Of a stretch of DNA of 64,000 nt, positions 35,081 through 42,812 are shown in pieces. Each line of letters starts with the position of its first letter. The first letter of the stretch is position 1. Made by a program: the position numbers and the translations under genes. The notes beneath the pieces were generated by a model. The model saw nothing but the letters and a program-made list of their open reading frames with translations. It did not search any database and was not told where the DNA came from. Source of the DNA: a bacterium BMS3Abin02 (lineage in GTDB: Bacteria; Actinomycetota; Acidimicrobiia; Spongiisociales; UBA4744); assembly GCA_002897675.1 (NCBI GenBank), contig BDSU01000037.1, positions 66,399 through 130,398 on the forward strand. The letters are read 5' to 3'.

Positions 35081-35152
35081 CTCGGGGGGAAGGACTCGAA
35101 CCCTCAATGACAGGACCAGAACCTGCTGTGTTGCCAATTACACCACCCCCGA
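35081..35152 (-). tRNA. tRNA-Gln(CTG)
   Basis: 72 nt, no encoded CCA. Acceptor TCGGGGG/CCCCCGA with discriminator G; anticodon stem GCAGG/CCTGT with loop TTCTGGT gives anticodon CTG; T-loop TTCGAGT. It precedes tRNA-Glu(CTC) by 24 bp. Confidence 0.95.
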
Positions 35153-35195
35153 AAGGGACCATTACGGTACCGAAGGGGGTTGCTCTCGGCAAAAC

Positions 35196-36110
35196 TCACC
35201 GGGCTCGCAGACGCGGATCGAGAATCTCGCGCAACCCCGAGGACACCAGGTAGAACGCCCCGGCAAAGAGCGACAGCGCTGCGGAGGCGGACACCAGCGC
35301 ACTCCACGGCACCACACCGCTGAACGATCTCGCGGAAGTGATCCCGAAAAAGACGATCGCTCCCCAGCTGACGAGCGACTCCGTCTGTCCGAGGAACGCC
35401 GCGAATCCGTGGGCGACGATCGCTCCGACGACCGACAGCATCATGTACAGGGCTGCCAGGGGCAGCAGGTGTGGCACGAGGTGCCGGACCAGGATATGCA
35501 GGCCTCCTCCGCCGGCCACCCTCGCAGCCTCGATGAAGGGTTCGGCCATGACCTTGAGTCCCTGACTCCGCATCACGATCGCCCCCGCACCGAGACCGTT
35601 GATGAGCCCGAACACCAGCCCGAACCGGACCGGAGACAACTCGACCTGCTCGGCGATGATCAGCACGAAGATCGGTGCAGGCAACAACAGAAAGGCATCG
35701 GAGACATGGGACAACACGCCGTCGACCCATCCCCTGTAGAAGGCTCCCAAAGCTCCGATGAACGTCGCGATCACGCCTGTCGTGATCGCCGCGGTGAGCG
35801 CTACCACCCATGCGGGTCGCGAGGCCGCCAGGATCATGCTGAGCACGTCACGGCCGAGGGCGTCGGTCCCGAGCAGATGCGCGGAAGACGGATCGGCGGG
35901 ATGCATCATCGTGAAATCGAATCCGACCAGCGGATCGTAGATCTTGGCGGGCCAGACCGTCCTCAGCAGCAGCGGATGGATCAACGCGGCGACCCCGAAC
36001 AGCAGGATCAGTCCGAGCCCGACCACGGCGGTCGGACTCCCCCAGACGGCCCGGAGAGACCTGCGGATGCTTCGCCGGCGTGCTCGAATGCGTTCGATCA
36101 CGAGTCTCAC
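35196..36110 (-). CDS. Peptide-type ABC transporter permease (DppC-like)
   Basis: 304-residue permease with six predicted helices. The N-terminal basic segment, then a helix (about 25-45), the HLLGTDALGRDVLS motif (about 78-91) and the EAA loop (AEPFIEAARVAGGGGLHILVRHLVP, about 195-220) are characteristic of DppC/OppC-type peptide permeases. Its GTG start overlaps the upstream permease's TGA (GTGA). No ATPase or binding-protein gene of this family is adjacent. Since the partner has lost its N-terminus, the transporter may be nonfunctional. Confidence 0.85.
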   Translation of the reverse strand: MRLVIERIRARRRSIRRSLRAVWGSPTAVVGLGLILLFGVAALIHPLLLRTVWPAKIYDPLVGFDFTMMHPADPSSAHLLGTDALGRDVLSMILAASRPAWVVALTAAITTGVIATFIGALGAFYRGWVDGVLSHVSDAFLLLPAPIFVLIIAEQVELSPVRFGLVFGLINGLGAGAIVMRSQGLKVMAEPFIEAARVAGGGGLHILVRHLVPHLLPLAALYMMLSVVGAIVAHGFAAFLGQTESLVSWGAIVFFGITSARSFSGVVPWSALVSASAALSLFAGAFYLVSSGLREILDPRLRAR

Positions 36111-36973
36111 GCCGCCCTCCAGATCCGCGGGTCGAGCACCGCCTGCATGATCTCGAACACGAGGCGCACGACGAGTGTGAACACGCCGATCAGCAGCAAG
36201 ATATCCATGACGACCGGCATGTCCTGCGCCGACACCGCATCGAAGAGCAGCGTGCCCATCCCGGCCCATCCGACGGATTCTTCGATGATGATCAGGCCGC
36301 TGAGCAGGTAGGGAAGGCTGACCACGAGCCTGCCGAGGACCGGCAGCACCGCATTTCGCGCGGCATGGTGGTCCCGCACGACTCGATCCGAGAGCCCTTT
36401 GGCGGTAGCGGCCATCACATAGTCCTCGTGCCTGACGGCGGCGATGGACGTTCTCATCACGAGCAGGAAATCACCATAGGAGAGCACCGCGAAGGCGATC
36501 GTTGGAACTGCGGCCAGAAAGAGCACATCGATCGCGACGCCCAGCATCCCCCGGTAGGCCCACCACCCCACGGAGACTCCCACGACCAAGGCGAGTCTGC
36601 CCGGCAGGGGCAGACTCCGTCGCTTTCTCGAGACTCGAGCCCCGACGGCCCCGACGGTGAACACGAGGAGCGTGGCAATCACGATCGTGATGGTCATTCG
36701 TCCCATCACGGCTGCACGATCGACCCCCAGCCAGTCGACGGTGGAACCCAACACACCGTTGCGCACGTCGGCCAGCCGGTTCCGGAGGACGTAGACGAGA
36801 ATGAATCCGAGGAACGGGGGAAAGATCGTGTAGGTGGTGACGGCGAGGAACGTCAGGGCCCTTCCCCTCGCGCCGCGCCGCCAGCCCGCTATGCGTCCCA
36901 GCCACGAGCCAAACAGGTACGCAACCCCGATTCCGACCATGAACACGAGAGCGGTCGCAGGAATGGCCTTCAT
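36107..36973 (-). CDS. Peptide-type ABC permease (DppB-like), N-terminally truncated
   Basis: 288 residues from ATG 36973. The first recognisable part, AIPATALVFMVGIGVAYLFG, aligns with the second membrane helix of normal 310-340-residue DppB proteins. The usual N-terminal helix and the roughly 70-residue outside loop are missing. The EAA loop (VRHEDYVMAATAKGLSDRVVRDH) is intact. The frame stays open upstream, but only as the antisense of the DUF222-HNH gene, which ends 35 bp before this ATG. The likely reading is 5' loss by insertion or deletion next to that gene. Activity is doubtful. Confidence 0.75.
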   Translation of the reverse strand: MKAIPATALVFMVGIGVAYLFGSWLGRIAGWRRGARGRALTFLAVTTYTIFPPFLGFILVYVLRNRLADVRNGVLGSTVDWLGVDRAAVMGRMTITIVIATLLVFTVGAVGARVSRKRRSLPLPGRLALVVGVSVGWWAYRGMLGVAIDVLFLAAVPTIAFAVLSYGDFLLVMRTSIAAVRHEDYVMAATAKGLSDRVVRDHHAARNAVLPVLGRLVVSLPYLLSGLIIIEESVGWAGMGTLLFDAVSAQDMPVVMDILLLIGVFTLVVRLVFEIMQAVLDPRIWRAA

Positions 36974-37007
36974 CAACTCCCCCGGCCCCACCCAGCCCTC
37001 GTCCGCC

Positions 37008-38246
37008 CTAGGGCGATTGGCCACAGGTCGTGTAGCGGTGGCCAAGTCTGCTGGTCCATTCGTGGCCGCCGTTCGGAAGGGACCGGTACGTCCATCCCGC
37101 GTGATGGCGGATGCGATGGTCATGTCGGCACAGAGGTGCCAGGTTGGTGGGATCAGTGGGCCCGCCCTGCGCGTAGGGATCTCGGTGGTCGAGGTCACAG
37201 TCGGCGGCAGGCATGCGGCAACCGGGAAACACACAGGTTCGATCACGAATCTCCACGAAACGTCGTTGCTCGACGGAAGGCCGACGACGGGTGATCCCGT
37301 CGTGGAGTGCAAGCCCGGTGTCGGGATCGGTGACGACGAACCGCCACTCGGCCCGCTCCTGCCGCCCGACCACCTGACGGGCGATGTCGGCGATGACGGG
37401 CCCGTATCCGGCCAGCTCACCCGGAGCTTCCGACAGACCAGTCAAGGTTTCGAGATCGACGTGGATGTCGACGACCCCTCGATCAGCGGCGACAGTGCCG
37501 CCGGCGGCGGCAAGGAGGTCCATGAACACGTCGGCCCGAAGCTGGTCCATGGTGCGAGACTCATCGGGGGCTCTGAGGGTTCGAGCCAACCGGTTGATCC
37601 TGCGGGTTATGGCGGCCACCCGATGCGGCGGCAGGTCGAAACCCGACAGATTGGCGGTCCCTGCTTCGTTGGGCTCCACGATGACCCTGCGCTCTGCCAC
37701 TGCATCGTCGTAGCGTCGTTGGGCCTGCTGCGGGTCCACTGCGATGCAGAGCCGCCGTAGCCGAGCCGTCAGCTGGCCGACCGTCAACTCCGGGGCCAGG
37801 TCGATCACCTGATCGACGACGTCCCGGGCGGTCTCGACCGGGAGATGCGAAGTGGCCACGATGATGGCTTTGGCGCGACGCACGTCGATGTCGCCGGCAG
37901 CCAACAGTTCCCACACCTGCGGGAGCCGCTGCTCGAGGTCGAGCGCCCAACCCAACTCGATGTCTGCGGCGCGGCGGGTCAGGTGCAGCGCCGCGCGAAT
38001 CTCGGCAGCCGCCGACTCCTCGGCCAGTTGCCGATCGTCGCCGAGTTGGTGCATGCGGTCGACAACGGCAGCCATGTCTTCATACACACGGGCCGTGTAG
38101 CACGACACCATCCGCTGATGGGCGCGCAGCACCACGATGCGATCATGGCCGGACAACTCGCCGACGTCGATCGACGCCAGGAACCCGGCCAGAGCCGGGC
38201 CCGGCTCCATCTCATCCAACCCTTGGGGAATCAATCCATCGAACAT
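37008..38246 (-). CDS. DUF222 / HNH endonuclease (13E12-repeat type)
   Basis: 412 residues. A long helical DUF222 region (about 1-290) is followed by a C-terminal HNH nuclease with CVFPGC, DLDHRDPYAQGGPTDPTNLAPLCRHDH (Asp-His, Asn and the zinc Cys/His set) near 340-390. These proteins are abundant in Actinomycetota and include the REP13E12 mobile family of mycobacteria. Mobility of this copy is inferred from its position beside a truncated permease. ATG 38246 was chosen; an in-frame ATG lies at 38264. No terminal repeats were identified by eye. Confidence 0.85.
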   Translation of the reverse strand: MFDGLIPQGLDEMEPGPALAGFLASIDVGELSGHDRIVVLRAHQRMVSCYTARVYEDMAAVVDRMHQLGDDRQLAEESAAAEIRAALHLTRRAADIELGWALDLEQRLPQVWELLAAGDIDVRRAKAIIVATSHLPVETARDVVDQVIDLAPELTVGQLTARLRRLCIAVDPQQAQRRYDDAVAERRVIVEPNEAGTANLSGFDLPPHRVAAITRRINRLARTLRAPDESRTMDQLRADVFMDLLAAAGGTVAADRGVVDIHVDLETLTGLSEAPGELAGYGPVIADIARQVVGRQERAEWRFVVTDPDTGLALHDGITRRRPSVEQRRFVEIRDRTCVFPGCRMPAADCDLDHRDPYAQGGPTDPTNLAPLCRHDHRIRHHAGWTYRSLPNGGHEWTSRLGHRYTTCGQSP

Positions 38247-38370
38247 ATGTTCGCATCGTATCATGCCCCACCGACAGAAAACACCCCCTTGACGGAGAAA
38301 GCCGTCACGTGTCCTGACCCGAGGACATGAAACGGAAAGGGTGGGGAACGCACCTGGCGGCGCCCACGCC

Positions 38371-38472
38371 CGGCTCCTCGAGTTGAGCCACGCGACGGGA
38401 ACAACTCTCATTGAAACGGTCCGAGATGCCGCTGAAGCTCTACGGCGGCAGCGCATCGACCGGCACTTGTGA
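38371..38472 (+). pseudogene. Antitoxin C-terminal fragment
   Basis: The frame ARLLELSHATGTTLIETV followed by RDAAEALRRQR, ending TGA at 38470-38472, matches the C-terminal helix pattern of ribbon-helix-helix or VapB/MazE-like antitoxins. No N-terminal DNA-binding strand or start codon with a ribosome-binding site is visible upstream. It overlaps the GTG of the toxin-like frame. Read as a deletion-trimmed relic. Confidence 0.45.
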
Positions 38473-38726
38473 TCGGGCCTCCAGATACGTTCGGGCCCGG
38501 CTTCCCCTTCGTCATCGTGACCCCACTCACGACCAGCCGGCGGGGCCTGTCGCTCCACGTCGAGGTAGAGGCAAGTTCGGACACGGGTATCGACCACACC
38601 AGCTATGTCCGATGCGAGCTGATCCGCTCGATCAGCCGAAACCGCCTTGTCCACCGTCTCGGCAGCATCGGCCCCGACGCCAGTAGTCAGGTCGCAACCG
38701 TCATCAAGACGCTGCTGAACTACTGA
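38469..38726 (+). pseudogene. MazF/PemK toxin relic, 5'-truncated
   Basis: 85 residues from GTG 38469. VIGPPDTFGPGFPFVIVTPLTTS, then SLHVEV, DHTSYVRCELIRSISRNRL and IGSI match the middle and C-terminal parts of MazF/PemK endoribonuclease toxins: VVxxxxxN, PxTS, HVxV, TGLxxxSxxxCDQIRxVxxxRL. The family's first 20-25 residues (RRGxIWWVDL with an RNA-binding Arg) are absent. The frame stays open a few codons upstream, including RPAL, and then meets a stop. Probably inactive. Confidence 0.6.
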
Positions 38727-39146
38727 CCGACCGACACAGCCGGTCGTTACCAAACCGTTCCTCGAAGCACCGATCCCGGACACCCGACGAGATGTGCGTT
38801 CGTTCGCCGCACTTGGTGATCGGCGTGGTGTCGCCGGGATCGTTCAACTGGGCAGGTCCAGGGGTCACTCGCCTGTCGGTGCACCCGCCCACCCCAGCCA
38901 GAGCGTGGCCGGGCCGAGAAGGATGTCGAACCCGAGCAGGTGGAACTCCCGATCCTCCGGCCACACAGTAACCGACTCCGCTGATGTCCTCCCGGCGTAG
39001 CCGGGAGCCTCTTGTAAGAGAACCAGGAGTTGATCACAGGGGAAGTAGGCACTTTGAATGCCGGGGTCACCCTCCGGACAAGAACTTGTCACACTCTTGG
39101 GTCTCTGATGCGAGTTAAGGGTATGAGAACAACAGAGGAGGTATGG
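38727..39146. other. 420-bp stretch without a clear gene
   Basis: No convincing CDS. A minus-strand frame ending at 38865 contains DREFHLLGFDILLGPATLW and could be the tail of a lost gene, but it has no start or recognisable family. The region carries the hairpin at 38989-39007 and a small second hairpin (CTCTT/AAGAG) at about 39010-39021. The last part is the probable promoter and leader of the sigma-factor gene. Confidence 0.5.
38989..39007 (+). terminator. GC-rich hairpin
   Basis: Perfect 8-bp stem CTCCCGGC/GCCGGGAG with a GTA loop. No T-tract follows, so this is a possible Rho-assisted terminator or structural remnant. Confidence 0.4.
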
Positions 39147-39647
39147 GTGCAAGCCCCTGTTGCTGGGGAAGAGCCCTTCGAGGTGTTCTATCGGAATCAC
39201 CGGACTCGGCTGGTGGGTCTCGCCTTTGCGATGTCGGGCAGTCGGCTTGGGGCGGATGATCTCGTGCACGACGTCATGGAAGCGGCGTACCGGGATTGGA
39301 ATCGCATCCGAGAGCGTGAAGATCCGGTGGCGTGGGTCAGACGAATGGTGGCCTACCGGTCGGTGTCCGCCTATCGGCGGAGGCTATCTGAAGCCAAGGC
39401 AGTCGCTCGTTTGGCAGTCCTTCGGGAATCCGTCAGCTTCTCGGAACCAGGTCCTGATGCCGATCGGATTTGGAGCGAGGTGCGGAGGTTGCCCCGCCGT
39501 CAGACTCAGGTCGTGGCTCTGACATACGTCGAGGGACTCACGATGCCTGAGATTGCCGAGGCCCTCGGTTGCTCCAAGGAATCTGTCAACACACACCTGC
39601 GAAGAGCACGGGACACCCTTTCGCGTCGACTGAGAATGGAGATCTAG
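39147..39647 (+). CDS. ECF RNA polymerase sigma factor (SigE-like)
   Basis: 166 residues. The sigma-2 region (EVFYRNHRTRLVGLAFAMSG ... GADDLVHDVMEAAYRDW) is followed by a short linker, then sigma-4 (LPRRQTQVVALTYVEGLTMPEIAEALGCSKESVNTHLRRA). The GTG at 39147 is favoured because GAGGAGG lies five bases upstream; an ATG at 39123 in the same frame is possible, and another ATG nearby is out of frame. The next gene, starting three bases after the stop, encodes a membrane protein that is probably its regulator. Confidence 0.88.
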   Translation: MQAPVAGEEPFEVFYRNHRTRLVGLAFAMSGSRLGADDLVHDVMEAAYRDWNRIREREDPVAWVRRMVAYRSVSAYRRRLSEAKAVARLAVLRESVSFSEPGPDADRIWSEVRRLPRRQTQVVALTYVEGLTMPEIAEALGCSKESVNTHLRRARDTLSRRLRMEI

Positions 39648-39650
39648 GTG

Positions 39651-40514
39651 ATGAGCAAACTCGATCAGAGACTGGAAGAGACAGGCGCCGAGATCAGGGC
39701 CATGGCAGCGACGCTCCCTGAGCGTCCCCTGCGTCGGGCGGAGAGAGGCAGGCGAACTCGGACAGCAGTTGCTGTTGCAGGAGCCACGATGGCGGCTGTC
39801 CTCATCGGTGGTGCGGTGCTTTGGCTCGGGGGAGGCTCGGGGAACGACGGTGATGTCGTGGCCGGCACGGGGTCGACCCCGACAGACCCCGCCGTCACTT
39901 CACAGGCGCCGTCGACCAACGGTGGGGGAATCACCGCGGTGCAAGCGATGTTGGCGATTCAGCCGACTCGTGCGGTGATCGGTAGTGATCCGATGCCACC
40001 CAGTGGTGATGGTGACTCGTTCCCCTACCTGGTGCTTGACCTTCCCGGTACGGAGTTGGATGAGGCCTACGAAGTGTTGGATGCACGAACTGACGAGCAG
40101 ATCGGGATTCAAACCGTCTATCACCAGTGGTGGACGAACGAGAACGGCGAAACGGTCGGACGTGAGATTCTGTTTCGTGTGCAGCATATGGGGCAGGACT
40201 TCGAGTGGTTCACCATCCTGTCTGGTCTGGCTGAGAGCACCGAGTCAGTACGCATCGGGGAGCGCTATGTCACGGTCTACAGAATCCCCGATGAGAGCAT
40301 CGAGGAGGGGACGTACGACCTTGACGTCTTCTACTGGGTGGAAGAGCCAGGTGTCGAAGCTGTCTTGATCCCCTGGGGTCTCGCTGGCGACGAGGCGTTT
40401 GGTCTCATGGCTGGTCTACAACTGCTCGATCTGAACGAATGGCTCGCCCAGGCTGGACCTCCACCAGATCCGGGAGCACCAGCCACGACCACAACCATCG
40501 TGGAAGGTGGGTAG
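39651..40514 (+). CDS. Membrane-anchored partner of the ECF sigma factor
   Basis: 287 residues. A short cytoplasmic N-terminus (1-38) with a conserved-looking Arg-rich patch precedes one membrane helix (about 40-60). A Gly/Ser/Thr linker follows, then an outside domain of about 190 residues rich in acidic and aromatic residues, ending in a Thr-rich tail. Such position and topology are typical of anti-sigma factors or of effectors in sigma/anti-sigma operons, but the usual zinc HxxxCxxC anti-sigma motif is absent. Start ATG 39651 (GTG 39648 is an alternative). Confidence 0.7.
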   Translation: MSKLDQRLEETGAEIRAMAATLPERPLRRAERGRRTRTAVAVAGATMAAVLIGGAVLWLGGGSGNDGDVVAGTGSTPTDPAVTSQAPSTNGGGITAVQAMLAIQPTRAVIGSDPMPPSGDGDSFPYLVLDLPGTELDEAYEVLDARTDEQIGIQTVYHQWWTNENGETVGREILFRVQHMGQDFEWFTILSGLAESTESVRIGERYVTVYRIPDESIEEGTYDLDVFYWVEEPGVEAVLIPWGLAGDEAFGLMAGLQLLDLNEWLAQAGPPPDPGAPATTTTIVEGG

Positions 40515-40543
40515 GCAGCCCGCCGCTACCTGACAGTGTCGGC

Positions 40544-40588
40544 AGGGGCCTGTCCCTCTCTGGAGGAGTCCAGCCGGGGCAGGCCCCT
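40544..40588 (+). terminator. Long-stem terminator after the sigma operon
   Basis: The arms AGGGGCCTGTCCC (from 40544) and GGGGCAGGCCCCT (to 40588) pair over 13 bp with one mismatch. The following bases (CTTCGG) are only weakly T-rich. Confidence 0.6.
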
Positions 40589-40727
40589 CTTCGGTGTATT
40601 GCCAGTTGGGCGGTGATATGGAAGAACTGGAGGTAGGTCTTGACAGGGATCCCGAGGGCGTGCAGAGGTGATCGCCGGACGTGCCGGTCTCGCGCACTCC
40701 GTGATATGCGCGATGGGCGCAGATCAC

Positions 40728-40835
40728 TCACATCACCGTGCGATATCGTGTACCCAAAGGCGAAAGGTATCCGGCCTCGTCCTGGCCGAGGCCGGCAAGC
40801 AGCTTGCGGTCGACCCACGCCAAGATGCCCCGGTC
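40728..40835 (-). pseudogene. Fragment related to the N-terminus of the SEC-C protein gene
   Basis: Reading minus from 40835: [20 protein letters not shown], then divergence and a stop at 40728. The gene at 46422-46919 starts [20 protein letters not shown], so 15 of the first 20 positions agree. This copy has no start codon at the right place and no downstream domain. It is a relic of a paralogue lying outside the island. Confidence 0.6.
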
Positions 40836-40907
40836 CGGTTCTGAGCTTCCCCGCTCGATCCTTTACGGTCAACCAACTGTCACCGTTCATGTCTAGCCTC
40901 ACGACGG

Positions 40908-41279
40908 ATGGCGCACCACACTGAAGTCGACACGTGGGAAGTCCTTGCCACGATTGTCTATGTCACAGGCAGGATCTATGGGCCTGGTCTGAAAGAGGCA
41001 TACGGTCGGTTGCACTCCTGGATGATCGAGTCCGAGGCTCACAGCAGCGCTGCTCAGGACTGGCTCGTGGCTGCGCGCTCCTTGCTGGAAGCCGGGCAGA
41101 CTGCGGACCCGGATCTTCGCAAACAGATTGCCGCGACTGAGCTACGCCTCCGTATGCCGATCGACGATGCCCTACGCGGCAGACGTCGAAGACGCAGCAC
41201 CGGAATCATCATCGGGGTTCTCGGACGCCGCTACCCAGGTTGGCTTGGGGCGTGGTTCAGACGACGAGGATCCCGCTGA
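40908..41279 (+). CDS. Hypothetical protein, Arg-rich C-terminus
   Basis: 123 residues. The helical N-terminal part (EVDTWEVLATIVYVTGRIYG ... SEAHSSAAQDWLVAARSLLEAG) and the C-terminal basic stretch (GRRRRRSTGIIIG ... WFRRRGSR) resemble no known family. The ATG has no obvious ribosome-binding site. It ends 38 bp before the convergent sdpI gene, consistent with a real gene boundary. Confidence 0.45.
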   Translation: MAHHTEVDTWEVLATIVYVTGRIYGPGLKEAYGRLHSWMIESEAHSSAAQDWLVAARSLLEAGQTADPDLRKQIAATELRLRMPIDDALRGRRRRRSTGIIIGVLGRRYPGWLGAWFRRRGSR

Positions 41280-41317
41280 ACCTTCCTGGGACGCCTGTCC
41301 TGAACGGTTCGGTGGCG

Positions 41318-42010
41318 TCAGGAGTCGTCTGTTGGACGGGTTTCCTGGGCGGGTACCTTCTCCGGATCGCCCCGCCACACAAGGTATGAGTAGACGACCA
41401 CATAGACGATCCCGGCGATCGTCAAGGCGACCAACACGTAGAAGGCGGCCTTCCCGCTGATGAGGACAACAATGAGGGTGGCCAGGCCGATGCCGGTAAA
41501 CACCCGGCCGCCCGCCCGATGCGTCTTGACCCATGAGACCTTCGAGCTGAGCGTCCAGGGTGTACGGATGCCCACGAACCAGTTGGGTCGGAACTTTCCC
41601 ATCGTGCCGCCCAGGATCACGAACAGGACTGCCACCGCACCTATCTCGAGGCGATCCTTTGGCACAACCCCCTGGTTGCCGATCGCCAGAATGGCCACTA
41701 CGTAACTGAAAGCCATGGAGACGACCAGGGCCGTCCGCACCAGCAGGTAGGTCCCGGCGAAGGTGGGGTAGTTGGCACGGGCGGGGTCGATCCGAGGAAT
41801 GTAACGCAACATCAGATACACCGCGAAGGTCACCACAGGAGGCAGCAACAGCCCGACGAACTTCCCGGCGTAACCGTCCACCACGCCGGCGGCATTCCAA
41901 TGCACCGGGATGCGATCAGGCAAGGAAGGCCATTTGACCGCCGCCCATACGAACATGGCGGCGATGACACCCAGCTGCAGATACTCCCACTTGTTGGCCC
42001 GCGTAGACAT
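41318..42010 (-). CDS. sdpI: SdpI-family immunity-like membrane protein
   Basis: 230 residues, six hydrophobic helices. The N-terminal DUF1648 motif (WPSLPDRIPVHWNAAGVVDGYAGK, about 27-50) and the C-terminal SdpI motif (KFRPNWFVGIRTPWTLSSKVSWVKTHRAGG, about 138-167) are both clear. In Bacillus, SdpI protects against the SdpC toxin and sequesters the repressor SdpR. No sdpC is nearby, so protection against foreign toxins or general envelope stress is inferred. It begins one base after the stop of sdpR. Confidence 0.9.
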   Translation of the reverse strand: MSTRANKWEYLQLGVIAAMFVWAAVKWPSLPDRIPVHWNAAGVVDGYAGKFVGLLLPPVVTFAVYLMLRYIPRIDPARANYPTFAGTYLLVRTALVVSMAFSYVVAILAIGNQGVVPKDRLEIGAVAVLFVILGGTMGKFRPNWFVGIRTPWTLSSKVSWVKTHRAGGRVFTGIGLATLIVVLISGKAAFYVLVALTIAGIVYVVVYSYLVWRGDPEKVPAQETRPTDDS

Positions 42011-42011
42011 C

Positions 42012-42314
42012 TCAGCCCTCCCTTGGTATCTCGTGACGTTGATCTCTGGATGACGTCTCGAACAACGCCATCACCGAAGCGGCGGCGTCATCAAAGACAC
42101 CGGTGTTGATCGAATACACGATCGTGTTGCGATTCCGTTCCGACACGATCAACCCCGCGTCGCGAAGAACACTGAAGTGGCCGGACATCGTCGACTTCGC
42201 CAGGTCAAAGTGGTCCGCGAGCTCGCCGGCGGTCAGGTCACCGGCCTTGAGGAGATCCAGAATCCGTCTCCTGGTGGGGTCCGAAAGAGCCCGCAGGGTT
42301 CGATTGATGTTCAT
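42012..42314 (-). CDS. sdpR: SdpR-type ArsR-family repressor
   Basis: 100 residues from ATG 42314 (GTG 42326 upstream is an alternative). A winged helix, with INRTLRALSDPTRRRILDLLKAGDLTAGELADHFDLAKSTMSGHFSVLRDAGLI, is typical of ArsR repressors. No metal-binding Cys motif is present, as in SdpR. The gene precedes sdpI in one operon. The perfect palindrome at 42327-42352, overlapping the promoter, is its probable binding site. Confidence 0.9.
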   Translation of the reverse strand: MNINRTLRALSDPTRRRILDLLKAGDLTAGELADHFDLAKSTMSGHFSVLRDAGLIVSERNRNTIVYSINTGVFDDAAASVMALFETSSRDQRHEIPREG

Positions 42315-42326
42315 CGCCAGGTTCAC

Positions 42327-42352
42327 ACTATTTCGGTAACTACCGAAATAGT
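42327..42352 (-). promoter_or_regulatory. Palindromic operator of sdpRI
   Basis: Perfect inverted repeat: arms ACTATTTCGGTA (42327-42338) and TACCGAAATAGT (42341-42352) with a 2-bp spacer. It overlaps the -10 element and the expected transcription start, as a repressor site should. Confidence 0.85.
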
Positions 42353-42376
42353 ATCAGATCCGTGCCTCCTGTGCAA
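42348..42376 (-). promoter_or_regulatory. sigma70-type promoter of sdpRI
   Basis: Reading minus: -35 TTGCAC (42371-42376), 17-bp spacer, -10 TACTAT (42348-42353). The spacing is ideal, and transcription would begin inside the palindrome. Confidence 0.75.
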
Positions 42377-42440
42377 CGAACCAGAACCTCGATCCGCCCG
42401 TGGCCCAACAGGCCCAACCCGTCGCCCTCCAGACGCGCCA

Positions 42441-42463
42441 AGACCCCCGTCGAGCAGGGGTCT
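42441..42463 (-). terminator. Displaced tRNA terminator-like hairpin
   Basis: AGACCCC/GGGGTCT pair around a 9-base loop, in the same place relative to the tRNA fragment as the hairpin after tRNA-Glu(TTC). Reading minus, the hairpin is followed by TTGG rather than a good T-tract. Confidence 0.5.
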
Positions 42464-42465
42464 CA

Positions 42466-42516
42466 CGTGGTAGCCCCGACCAGATTCGAACTGGCGTTAC
42501 CGGCTTGAAAGGCCGG
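42466..42516. repeat. attL: 51-bp copy of the tRNA-Glu(TTC) 3' part
   Basis: Identical to 49643-49693 over 51 bp and similar for about 25 bp further left, including the hairpin. It covers the anticodon arm through CCA, then diverges at 42517. It cannot be a working tRNA because the D-arm and 5' acceptor strand are missing. Confidence 0.9.
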
Positions 42517-42631
42517 TTCAGGGGGTTTTCGGCCTGTTTCGCTGACCTGCCAAAACGCCCAGAAACCGCCTGTGACCTGGCATTTCGCGTGAATCTCACT
42601 TTGCATCGTTTCGCGTCGTTTTTCGTCTGTT

Positions 42632-42661
42632 GTGGCCCAGATGTGGCCCAGGCGTGGCCCA
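42632..42661. repeat. Three GTGGCCCA direct repeats at 11-bp spacing
   Basis: GTGGCCCA at 42632, 42643 and 42654. The spacing of about one helical turn, the position just inside attL, and two more copies at the same spacing near attR suggest integrase arm-type binding sites. Confidence 0.55.
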
Positions 42662-42812
42662 AGATCGGAGCGCTGCCACTCACGGGGCCCCAGCCCCGAT
42701 GTCTCTCGACTCATCGGACGACAGGGCACCCCTCAGCCGAGCCGACTCAGATCCGATGCACGAGGAGTCGCTGCTCGATCACGCGGCTCCCCAGTCTGAT
42801 GTGGCCCGAACG

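Larger units (their letters stand above)
40515..40907. other. Intergenic region with terminator and a gene relic
   Basis: No complete gene. It holds the strong hairpin at 40544-40588 after the sigma operon and a minus-strand fragment (40728-40835) homologous to the start of the SEC-C gene at 46422. Nothing else is recognised. Confidence 0.6.
42367..42812. other. Left end of the island, without a gene
   Basis: 446 bp with no credible CDS. From left to right: an integrase-tail-like sequence with one GTGGCCCA (42400-42407), the hairpin at 42441-42463, the tRNA fragment at 42466-42516, then three GTGGCCCA copies at 42632-42661. The rest is unassigned. Confidence 0.7.

Noticed and set aside
38469-38726. 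Intact MazF toxin
   Set aside because: The family's N-terminal segment with its conserved Arg is missing, and a stop lies a few codons upstream in frame.
38865-39269. A 134-codon minus-strand frame opposite the start of the sigma-factor gene
   Set aside because: Its upper part is antisense to the sigma factor; only the tail looks gene-like, and it has no start, so it was left as a possible fragment.
42466-42516. A tRNA-like sequence read as a second tRNA-Glu gene
   Set aside because: Only the 3' part is present; the D-arm and 5' acceptor strand are absent. It is the att copy.
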